A DNA stretch of 64,000 nt from Liolophura sinensis (Eukaryota; Mollusca; Polyplacophora; Chitonida; Chitonidae): the NCBI RefSeq assembly GCF_032854445.1, contig NC_088304.1, positions 19,009,850 to 19,073,849 of the forward strand, in the 5' to 3' direction. Below are positions 1-9,975 of the stretch, in pieces. The notes under the pieces were generated by a model that did not search any database, was not told the origin of the DNA, and saw only the letters and a program-made list of their open reading frames with translations. Made by a program: the position numbers and the translations under genes. Each line of letters begins with the position of its first letter. Position 1 is the first letter of the stretch.

Positions 1-379
1 ACAACAATGACAAAAGTTGCTATGACGACAAACTTTGGTACACTCCTATATATCTCACAAAGCAAGAGATTGCTACAAAACAGATTTACAAAAAAAAGAA
101 AAAAAAGAAAGAAAAACCGTGGATCTATTAATCAGTGAAGTCCGCTGAACTTTTGTTCAAATGTCAACTTACGTTCAAATGTCAACTTCATGAAACATGT
201 GCATGTGTATATATACCCTGTTGATACACATGTCTCCAACAGCGGCACAGGCTAAATTACGATACCAAACTACCAAACCGTAGATGTTGTTTTTTTTTTC
301 CGCTGGGTTCCACGGAATTTGTGTTTAAAGGTGACCTCTCTGCCAAAAAATCCACGTGAATATGCCCCTTTCCTCTCAC

Positions 380-3300
380 CTGCAAAGACAACTGGATTCT
401 CCCAAGTCATTACGCCATCCTCTTCCAGCAGGTTCGTTAATGCTGATTGGCTGACCGCAAATATATTGTACACGTTTGAGATGTACTCGATCTGCACGGA
501 ACAGACAAAAATGTTGAACTTATTACACGACTACAGGTTTAAACTGAGGATCACAGAAAGCAGAAAGGAAACCTTGTCACTATTTCCTTTAAATTTTTCA
601 AGGAAATGCACCTTTCAGAAAGCATTCGGTGAGTATCACGGAAGCAGTACATGTCTCGTACAGTTTTGAACCATCAGAATAGCTATGTGTAGAGGCTACA
701 GTACTAACACAGCCCATGATGCCATCTTACCTGTGGCACATAGAACATATACTTCAAACACTTTGATGAGATTGACACATTGACAGACTGACACTGACAG
801 ACCGACACTCCACTCACCATAATGCTGGCTGCCGTCGTATGTGAAATATTCTTGAGTACGACGTAAAACACCAAATAAATAAATGAATAAATAAGTCACT
901 GACTGACACACGGGCAGACTGACCCTGACTCATTGACAGACTGACAATGTCCGGCTAACAACTGACACTGAGGGACTAACATACTGACGGAATGACGGAT
1001 TAACACACTGACGGACAGACACACTGACGGAATGACGGACTGACACACTGACATTGACGGACTGACACAAACTGACACTGACGGACTAACATACTGACGG
1101 AATGACGGATTAACTCACTGACACTGACGGAATGACGGACTGACACAAACTGACACTGACGGACTGACACACTCAAAGAATGACGGACTGACACACTGAC
1201 GGAATAACGGACCGACACACTGACACTTACGGACTGACACACACTGACATTGACGGACTCACTTAACTGAATAACACATGTTGCAAGATAGGACGTCACA
1301 AAAATTAACGACCGACCGACAGTCAGAGCGACTTATACAGAACGGCTTGTCGCAGCTAAAAAGGAATATATACTGCATGTTTAATTCATAAATTTCAAGG
1401 GCCGTATTTTGTTACAAGCGTCCCCTGGAGGAGTGTACTTGCACGTCCGTTTGACATATCATTTCTAAATTATTTATTTATTTGATTGTGTTTTACGCCG
1501 TACTCAGGAATATTTCACTTATATGACGGCGACCAACATTATAGTGGGAGGAAACCGGGCAGAGTCCGGCGGAAACTCACGACCATCCGCAGGTTGCTGG
1601 CAGACCTTCTCAATTAAGGCCGGAGACGAAGCCAGCATGAGCTGGGCTTGAACTCACAGCGACCACATTGGTGAGAGGCTGCTGGGTCATTACGCTGCGC
1701 TAGCGCGCTAACCGACTGAGCCACGGAGGCTCCCCTTTAAATTAGATGGCTTTCATTTATAAAATGGCTGACTTCCTCTCCGATCGTGCGTAAGAAGGTC
1801 TGTCACCAACTTGCGGATGACCGTGGGTTTCCCCTGGACTCTACCTGGTTTCCTCCAACCACAATGCTTGCCGCCGTCATACAAGCGAAATTTTATTGAG
1901 TGCAGGGTAAAACGCCAATCCAAGAAATAAATACATAAAATGTTACGAAAAAAACAACCAGAGAACATTGAATGAGTGAAAACAGTTTACAGACACCTGG
2001 TAATTTTGAGATAATGTTTACTTAATTCTTCTGAGCGATTTATAATTGTAACATCCTCTTAAGTACAGAAAATAATGTACTTACATTTCGCGGATTATAG
2101 AAACGTGTGTCTGTGTCTTACCTCCATTACGGGTGTAGCCACGACGGCCTTTGGGTCCGGCCACGTGTCTACCCAGAACTCCTGACGTATTTTACCATCT
2201 ATTACATTCAACAGCGCTCCATGTAACTTAATAAAAAAAAAGATATGAATTTCATTTATCTACAGTGTATGTATATGATCGAAGTGTAAATCCGTTTCGC
2301 ATTCAGATCACATGAATATCCACCCAACCTAATGGTTGACTGTAGCCGAAAAGTTCATACAGAGGAAACCACCGATCCTGTAATGGAAACTATGTGTTCC
2401 TCGATAAGAAACGACGGATGAAACCAGTATTCATCGCCATAGAGTATTTCTCTGTAATAAACTACGAAGGAAACCAGTAATCCTCAGCGACAAACAATGC
2501 TGGAAACCAGCACCCTTCGACAAGAAAACAGGGAGGAGACCACCTTTCCCCGGCAAGAAACTACAGAAGAAACCAGTATTTAATACTCGGCAATAAACTA
2601 CGGAAGAAACCAGTATTTCTCGGCAAGAAACTACGGAAGAAAAAAGTATTTCTCGGCTATAAACTGTGTTAGAAACTGCTGCTTTCGGCAAGCAAGGTCG
2701 GAGGAAAACACTGTTCCTGGGCAAAGTAGAAACTATGGAGGGTACCAGCATTCCTTCGGGGAGAAACTACGGAGGGAACCATTATTTCTTGCCATCCAGG
2801 GGCATTAGTCAGAGATTAACCACCTGCGGCGGGCTTATCTGGCTTCCATACAGGGGCTTGGTGCCCAGTTGTTCGAAAGTGTATTATAGCTATTATTGAT
2901 ATAAAGTCATATTTTACATTTTAAATTTTAGCCAAACTCAGCAGCCAATGCAACTATCCTAAGTCAAAGTATAACAACAGCAGTTTTAGTTTATATTTAA
3001 TAAGTTACACTGAAGACTTAATTGGCTTCAAGTCTGGTATTAAGTCTTAAGCCAGTTTTGAACAACCAGGGGCAGGATACATGCAGGTTAATTCTGTATC
3101 GACACCTACTGATCCTACTGATTCCCGTGGCTAAAAATAGGCAGGCGAAATGCAAATATGGCGGGTTGCGAATACACCATTCTCACATGGCCGAGACTCT
3201 CTAGCCCCGTCATCGCTTACCGGACGGCTTCGATAGATCATCATCCTATCTCTGTGCACGTACCTACTTAACGAACTCCACACATCAACACCTTCTTCTG

Positions 3301-3609
3301 TCATCCAAAGCAATCAGATTTACTACAGTAAAATTTCGATTAATAATTCGTATATCTCTCTGTAAGTTAACAAAAGCAGAATAAGTTTCACATAAGCAGA
3401 AGCTTTCGCATTACTCGACAACGGTGAAGCTGAACACAGCAGAAGGTCTGTCCCCAACCCTCCCCCTCCCACGGGCTATGGGTTTTATACGCCTCATGTG
3501 CTGGACAGTTCACATCAATAACCGCATGTACCTTAAAAGCCTCAGGCAGATGTCCTGATAGGAAACCGGCCAGCTGCGGAAGCTCGTCCTTGTCCAAACG
3601 TTTCGCCAT
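380..3609 (-). CDS. Glycine N-acyltransferase-like gene 1 (left copy), 5' three exons only
   Basis: Three exons read on the minus strand: 3609-3532 (26 codons from ATG), 2226-2122 (35 codons) and 491-380 (112 nt). All have GT/AG borders and compatible phases. Exon 1 encodes MAKRLDKDELPQLAGFLSGH and continues to LPEAFK; exon 2 contains the family motif FWVDTWPDPKAVVATP; exon 3 contains YNIFAVSQSAL and VMTWENP. This order matches the N-terminal domain of the GLYAT/GLYATL family, whose members transfer acyl groups from acyl-CoA to glycine or another amine. The C-terminal GNAT-fold exons are expected left of position 1 and are absent here. Exon sizes and phases match the paralogue at 9976-16784, which supports the model. 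Substrate and cell compartment cannot be told from this part. Several SINEs lie in its introns. Confidence 0.85.
808..896 (+). mobile_element. SINE-A, 3' part
   Basis: ATAATGCTGGCTGCCGTCGT through ATTCTTGAGTACGACGTAAA and an AAATAAAT tail. Truncated at the head, it lies within a minisatellite-rich stretch of the left GLYAT-like gene. Confidence 0.8.
897..1295. repeat. Minisatellite of GACGGACTGACACACT-type units
   Basis: Degenerate units of 12-18 bp built from CTGACACTGACGGA blocks over about 400 bp. All apparent reading frames here are Ser/Val/Cys-rich translations of the repeat and not genes. Confidence 0.9.
1470..1735 (-). mobile_element. SINE-A, full length
   Basis: Contains tail, core and tRNA-like head (minus strand: GAGCCTCCGTGGCTCAGTCG, then GGTTAGCGCGCTAGCGCAGC). 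It faces another copy at 1772-1942 head to head. Confidence 0.88.
1772..1942 (+). mobile_element. SINE-A, head-truncated and diverged
   Basis: Core and tail are recognisable (TTGCCGCCGTCATACAAGCG, then AAAACGCCAATCCAAGAAAT). Only 36 bp separate it from the opposite-strand copy to its left, so a transcript through both could fold back. Confidence 0.75.
2390..2770. repeat. Degenerate minisatellite
   Basis: Units of about 36 bp built around CGGCAAGAAACTACGGAAGA and AACCAGTATTTCT, roughly ten copies with drift. Lies between exons 1 and 2 region of the left GLYAT-like gene, right of exon 2. Confidence 0.8.
2861..3073. mobile_element. MITE-like element, copy 1
   Basis: Ends are inverted repeats: GTGCCCAGTTGTTCGAAAG on the left and TTTTGAACAACCAGGGGC on the right. 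The inner sequence (for example AACAACAGCAGTTTTAGTTT) is the reverse complement of the element at 59624-59865. There is no coding capacity. About 213 bp long, it fits a non-autonomous DNA transposon. Confidence 0.75.
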
Positions 3610-4396
3610 CGTCTTACTCCGGGCGTTCGCCCAGTGCGGTACGTGTACAACATATATCTTGCCCAGTTATTTAGGTCATTTCCAGGGGGCGCTGTATTTC
3701 ACGTGACTCAGTTAAGGCATTCGAGATCATATTTGAAGGTTTCCATGAAAATGTTTGTTTATTACTTTGGAAGTATTAAATGCTCCATTTATGATATATT
3801 TTGGTCAGTTTTATTTTCTTACTGCATTGATTATTACATTACTATATGAAAACAGAAGCCCAATGGAAAAACAACACACTGTGTTTGGACATTGGTTGGA
3901 GTACAATAATGCTTGTAGGTCTTGTCAAAGAAATGTTTGTTTGCTACCGTTAATATCATTTTCAACATTACTGCAACGCTTTCCACTGAACAGTTAAATG
4001 CTGCATACGTATACAGATCTTCCACAGTAGAGCAAGCTTAGGACCTCCTTTCTAATACAGGTTTAGATGACATGTCAAAAAAGTGGAAGCAAGTAATACG
4101 TGGAGGTTTTCAGCTGCTCTGTGCATAGGTATTCAACATGTTTAGCATACCACGTGTTTTGGAGGTAAACATGTTTAGGATTCCCAGTCAAAAAATAGCT
4201 TGTGCCCTCCACACGTTTAATGCCTCCACATTTCAACCTAAATAGCTTTTCTCATTACATGTTTAGCAAACCCATGTGCTCAAATATTGAAACCAAGAAT
4301 GTGTGGAGTGTTTAGGTTCTAAACACATATCTTGGTCTTTCTCTCTATGTGAATACCAAGTAGCGCACCACGTACCACCCGTTTGCAGTTTCAAAG

Positions 4397-4420
4397 GTCT
4401 GAATATGATCATATTCAGAC
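4397..4420. repeat. 24-bp perfect palindrome
   Basis: Each 12-base half is GTCTGAATATGA and its exact reverse complement, with no spacer. Confidence 0.85.
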
Positions 4421-4681
4421 TTGAACCCGGGTCTCGACTACCGCCCTGCGGCCGTTGTGTATAGAAGAATTCCATGTATATCGTATTTGTAATGTATAGC
4501 GGCATCCACGGTGGCAAATCTTCGTATCATCTCGCTAGCGATGCCCGACATCATCTGCCATGATTTATTGAGCCATATTAACTCTTCAATGCCCTGAACT
4601 TTCCTTCATTAATATGCATGGTTCATGCTACAATCATATTCCACCGGAGTTAATGACACTGACAGGAGTTCAAAAGAAAGA

Positions 4682-4990
4682 TGTACGCCCGCTTCCTGAG
4701 GTAGAAGTGTGTATCAGAGTATGTACGCCCGTTTCCTGTAGGTAGTAGTGTCTATCACAGTATGTCCGCCCACTTCCTGTAGGTAGTAGTGTGTATTAGA
4801 GTAGGTACGCCCGCTTCCTGTAGGTAGTAGTGTGTATCAGAGTATGTACGCAGATTTCCTGTAGGTAGTAGTGTGTATCAGAGTATGTACGCCCACTTCC
4901 TGTAGGTAGTAGTGTGTATCACAGTATGTATGCCCACCTCCCGTAGGTAGTTGTGTGTATCAGAGTATACACGCCCACTTCCTGTAAGTT
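4682..4990. repeat. 41-bp minisatellite, about 7.5 copies
   Basis: Unit contains GTACGCCCGCTTCCTGTAGG and TAGTAGTGTGTATCAGAGTA. Copies differ at a few positions and the last is partial. Confidence 0.92.
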
Positions 4991-6282
4991 TCCGTTGGTC
5001 ATTTTATCTTTCCTCTGCCGGCGCTAAGTGGTCACGAATGATACGTGGCGGTTTGACTAGTTAATTATGTATTGTATATATGTTGTTATGGTATGTACGT
5101 TTTAAAAGTGGACTGCAGTGTAACTGTATATCTAGCGGGCCTATACGCCTCTTGTCTTGACACAGGCCTAAATAATTGCTGACCACTGGTGTGGTCAAGG
5201 TAGAAGTAATCCAAGTGATCTGACCTTGGTTTTTGTGCGTGCATGGTACATGAACTCATGTCAAGTGTGTACCTCTTAAGAAGAAATGAATAAAAGAAAT
5301 GGGAAGCCTGCAGTCCGGAGACTTAACATCTCGTGTCCGACTGATCTCGTTTCAGTGTTGTTTTTCTGTTAACTGTTCTTTAAAGTCAGTACCCAATCCA
5401 ATACTGGGACGAGCCTGAAGTTTAGTGGGTATATGCAAAGAGCGCTCCCAACTTACTCAAGTGACAAGCCCTAAAATCCAACACGAAAAGGTTGTAAAAG
5501 TTTGCAGTGTGTAATAGCCGTGATACCACTACGTACGGCTGAACGAGACAATACAGTAAAAGAATAGGTTATATATTAGCTTACTTTGAACGAGCGAAAT
5601 TGATTGGTCTGGGCCGGGAAAGCTGACAGTGACCAACTGACCAGAGGTAGTGGTGGTGGTATGGACAAATACGCATTGAGTGGACATCCCTTGACAGCGT
5701 CTGTTCGTCGGAATCAATGCTGCGAAACAGAAAACTGTTGTTAGTGGCGGTTTCATTTGTGTGTCCTTCTTCAAGATTAATACAAGAAGCACAAAATCTC
5801 ACTGAAGATCTATTTCTAAATTACAAGTATCTGAAAAACCAAGCTATTACGGATATATGCATGCAATAAGCAATTAAGCGATATTTCGATTGGGCTTTTT
5901 ATTGTTTATTTTTTTATGGAATATGAGGACAAATAAAGGTTATATTCAGATGTCAAAGGTATAGTTTATTACGCCGGGCAAATGTAGAAATCAGATTGAT
6001 GTTTTGTGTTAGAAATGTTTATTTTCTTGTATAAATTATCTTTGTGCAGACGTTTGACAAAAAATGCCAAGTTCCTTGTTCACCATAAATAGCATAAGAA
6101 AATGAAATGAGAAGGAAAAGTTGATCAGCCAGTCCAAACTAGCGTTGTATCCGTCTATGGCGAAGTATTCCCTCCCAAGCAAGTTGGTCCAGACTGTATA
6201 AAAACACATTCTCTGCTGTTATGCAATAGTGCTTGAGAACTACGACATTTGCATTGTGAGCACACGATAAAAAAAAACACTA

Positions 6283-6467
6283 TATTTATTTATTAGTATT
6301 TATTTTCACTGGTGCGACAGCGCCAAGCATTGTGGTGGGATGAAAAACGGCAGAGGCTGGGGGAAACAAACAACCGTGCATCCGCTGGTTGCTGGAAGAC
6401 CTTTTCAAGCACAACCGGAACGAAAGAGAGCATGAGCTGGACTTGAACTCACAGCAGTGAAATATTA
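6283..6467 (-). mobile_element. SINE-A, degenerate
   Basis: Weak but collinear match: AAGCATTGTGGTGGGATGAA, GGTTGCTGGAAGACC, AGCATGAGCTGGACTTGAAC. Confidence 0.65.
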
Positions 6468-6529
6468 CAGAAACGAATAAAACAGTACACCACATGGACC
6501 GACATGTTTTATGCGAGTGATTTTGATTT

Positions 6530-6691
6530 TGATTTATTTGATTGGTGTTTTACGCCGTACTCAAGAATATTTCACTTATACGACGGCGGTCAGCATTATG
6601 GTGGGTGGAAACCGGGCACAGCCCGGGGGAAACCCACGACCATCCTCAGGTTGCTCAAAGACCTTCCCACGTACGGCCAGCTTGAGCTTTT
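6530..6691 (-). mobile_element. SINE-A, head-truncated
   Basis: TTTATTTGATTGGTGTTTTA through the GACGGCGG core to CCTTCCCACGTACGGCC. It follows another family A copy by 60 bp in the same orientation. Confidence 0.85.
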
Positions 6692-7129
6692 TAGGTGAGT
6701 GATGTGTTAAAACATTATTTTTAAGTAACGCTAATCGATATATTTTTTGCCAGGATTTAAACTACAGGCTAATGTAATGCAAATAGCCGATTTGGCTGAT
6801 TTAATCTAAAATCTAAAATATATTTTAAAGCATATGTACCGGGACCTTAAATATAGAACACATATTCTATTAACTCTACATAAAGACTGTACAGTATATT
6901 AGTCTAAATGGATATTATCTTATAATAACAAAATACATTACCCATCAATTATTCAACAGAATTTCTGCTAAAATTAACGGATTATGTTTTGAGTGTTTAC
7001 TGAGTGCTTACCCAGTTTCCTCATGAACCGGTATAAGTCTTGATCGGCTCCGAAGATTGAATTCGGCATATACTATTTTTTTATCCTTCTTCAAAGCATT
7101 TTGAATTTCGACGCTGAAATAAAGAGTTG

Positions 7130-7459
7130 TTTTACGTCGTGCTCAATAACTTTTCACTTTTGACTCACGGGGGCGGTAGATCCAGGGTCAATGCTGGGTC
7201 GGGTCACACTCTAAGACCTTAAAAGAGGAAGTTGTAGCTTCTCTGCTTAGCGTTCAGCATTAAGAGGAGACTGCATAGACTGGTTGACCGGTATCAATGT
7301 ATGGCTCGGGTGGGCGGCTTACTTGCCTTCTGTAGGTCGTCTTAATGAGGCAGCACTAGATGAAAGAGCGATGGAAATCCATCCTGCAACAAGGAGGCAC
7401 ATTTCACATATAAGGACTCTAAGGACCCATTCGTCGTCATATGACTGAAAAATTGCTTA
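7130..7459 (+). mobile_element. SINE-B, left member of an inverted pair
   Basis: A second tRNA-like family, with body TGGTTGACCGGTATCAATGT and a 3' end GTCGTCATATGACTGAAAAA. It faces 7510-7725 tail to tail. Confidence 0.72.
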
Positions 7460-7509
7460 AGGAAAAGATCTCTAAAATCGAGTGCGAGTGAGATTGGGGT
7501 TTAACCTCG

Positions 7510-7725
7510 TACTTAACAATTTTTCAGTCATATGACGACGAAGAAATGCATAGAGTGCATGTAATGCGCCCCCTTGTTGCAGGACGGAATTCCACCGCTC
7601 TTTTATCTAGTGCTGCTTCACTAAGACGCCTTACCGAAGGCAAGTAAGGCGCCCCGCCCGAGCCATTATACTGATATGGGTCAACCAGTCGTTGCACTAT
7701 CCTCTTCATGTTGAACGCCCAGCGA
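7510..7725 (-). mobile_element. SINE-B, right member of an inverted pair
   Basis: Minus-strand copy with 3' end GTCATATGACTGAAAAATTG and body TGGTTGACCCATATCAGTAT. It is the reverse complement of 7249-7459 with moderate divergence. Confidence 0.75.
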
Positions 7726-8494
7726 GGTTCTATTTAAAACTATTCATAAATGTACTTTCATTAAATTTTTTTTAGACTTTTTTGAAAAGAATTAAAGGCG
7801 CTCAAACATTTAAATTTGTAAGGGGGTCTTTGTGGACCACACTATTAGAGATTAGGAACTCTGGCATCACAGGAAGTTTTGGCAACTCTAATCACGACAC
7901 AGAATGTTGGAACACCCATGAGTAAAAGATTACTGAAATAATGTTCCCAAGACTTCCAGCCATATGGTGAACATCAGGGAAAAAAAGGTTATGTGACTTC
8001 TGAGTTCTTAGATACAGTCAGCATGGCCCATAAAATCCATCATAGTTTTCAAATATTTGGATGCCTTGTAACACTTTTTAAAAAAGCTGAAAAAATAAAT
8101 GAAAGTATATTTACGCATAGTTCGTATTTGTCTGTATGACGAAGATTACTTCATATTTTAGCTTTCTTTTACTTTAAGTACGACACTAAACCCTTAACAC
8201 TCACTCACTCACGCACTCTGACATGGTTAATTTGTAATGCCGATGTTTCCGGAACCAACAAGCGATGTTAACAAATAAACGTTTCTGTCTTTGACGATGC
8301 GAAAAAAAGCTGAAGATGTGTTCCATCTGTCGTCAAAAAAGAATGGCTTGTATATAGCGACCGCGCGTCTTGGAGTGCCTCTTCCAACGCTGCTGGAATG
8401 TATTTTCTTTTGTTTCTCCTAAGAAAATTACATTCGCTTTCGTTTGTGCCATCTTTTCCGGTTTGTTATCAAGGAAACTCTGAATCTCATCGCT

Positions 8495-8583
8495 ATGCTC
8501 CCATCGAATTGCTGGCCGCTGGCGTATAAGTGAGATATTCTTGAGTACGGCTTAAAACACCACTCAGTTAAATAAGTAAATCA
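8495..8583 (+). mobile_element. SINE-A, 3' fragment
   Basis: GCTGGCCGCTGGCGTATAAG, ATTCTTGAGTACGGCTTAAA and an AAATAAGTAAAT tail. Confidence 0.72.
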
Positions 8584-9270
8584 TTTCGACTCGTTTATGA
8601 AATAGCTACTGTTAAAAAAAATAAAAAAATGTACAAGAATCACAATAAAATTCAACAGAATTCAGAAATTTAAACGAAATCGTCTAGGTCTACTTCACAA
8701 ATGCTGTGTATGATTTTATGTATCTATTTTCGCCTTTGCCTCAGTAGATTTTGATCTATAGCCCTACTCATGCAGTCTGGGTAGTTCTCTGTCAAATCTC
8801 CAAGCACTAAAACAACTGTATCACAGCTTCGTGTTGCTGAGAGTGGGTGTGCACATCAGGAAAAGCATGGGCAAAACACCAACGGCCAAACGCTGATATG
8901 TATGTAAGCAATGTGCATATTAACAGTTTAACATTTAGTTGGCGTTTTCTTTATTGGGATATAGTCCACAGGACACAAATGCCTTTGTATTAAGTACAGT
9001 AGACTCGATCAACATCACGGGAATTAACCATACAGCAAAACCGTGTTCAAGACAATATATCGGATAGTTTTGGTAAAACGTCGATCAACGCAGATCCAAT
9101 CGAACTTTGCCATTTATTTAGAACAGCCCAAATAATTACCTCACAAAATATTAGTCTCGTCTGTGCGCGTGTTACTATTCAAAATGGATAATACAGTTCC
9201 TATAATTTCTAACTCGGGTCGCACTATAAATTTCCCAGTCATAAGGATCATTTCAACACTATAAATAGTT

Positions 9271-9590
9271 CAACCGCGTCAGCCTAATGGTTAGAGAGTA
9301 CGACTCGAACTCAGGAGGCGAGTGACCCAACCCAGGTTGGGCCATACCTGACTTTAAAAATTGACGCTCAGCAAGGAAACAGACTGGTTGGCCCGGTGTC
9401 AGTATAATGTGACTGGGTAGAGTGTCATGTTTGGTGTCTTCGGCATGATGCATCAGTGGTGGCAGCATTTTGGAGGCATGGACTCGCCCTGCCGCACCGA
9501 GTAACAGCATATCTACACACATATATAATAACTCCTCAATCTCCTTTATGAATGAAAAATTGTTAAGTTCGACCTAAAACCCTTGTCAAT
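9271..9590 (+). mobile_element. SINE-B, nearly full length
   Basis: tRNA-like head (GTCAGCCTAATGGTTAGAGA), body CTGGTTGGCCCGGTGTCAGT and GTGTCTTCGGCATGATGCAT, 3' end GAATGAAAAATTGTTAAGTT. Lies upstream of the right GLYAT-like gene. Confidence 0.75.
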
Positions 9591-9975
9591 GGTCTCTAGC
9601 GCCTTCCACCACTTGGCCAGGGAGTCCTTTTGTATATGCAGCTCATATCACTGGGCCATGCCCTCACTACACATTCCTATCACAGATGTGTATAGCTCGG
9701 GTATTTAGAATGTATGATTTTAATTGTTGGCAGCACTCCTGCAGCTGGTGGAAAACCAGTCAGATCTCAAATCACTAATTGAAAAATAAATTCAAATAAC
9801 AAAGAAACAGTTTAATTGGTTTGTATGATCAGAAATGTTGATCCACTTCAGATAGTTACTACGAGGCTAAGACATTCATGAGCCTCATTTTGACGCGCAT
9901 ATCATTAAGGGCGTGAGATAATGATAGAACCATCGGGGAGAGAGCAAATTTTATGAAAACTGGAAGAAGCTTATA

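Larger units (their letters stand above)
3610..9975. other. Intergenic region between divergent GLYAT-like genes
   Basis: About 6.4 kb with a minisatellite, a palindrome, SINE-A and SINE-B copies and otherwise AT-rich DNA. I recognised no exon and no clear shared promoter. Confidence 0.6.

Noticed and set aside
8285-8460. Possible short minus-strand exon beginning MAQTKANVIFLGETK
   Set aside because: No splice context, no homology recognised and no neighbouring exon to join.
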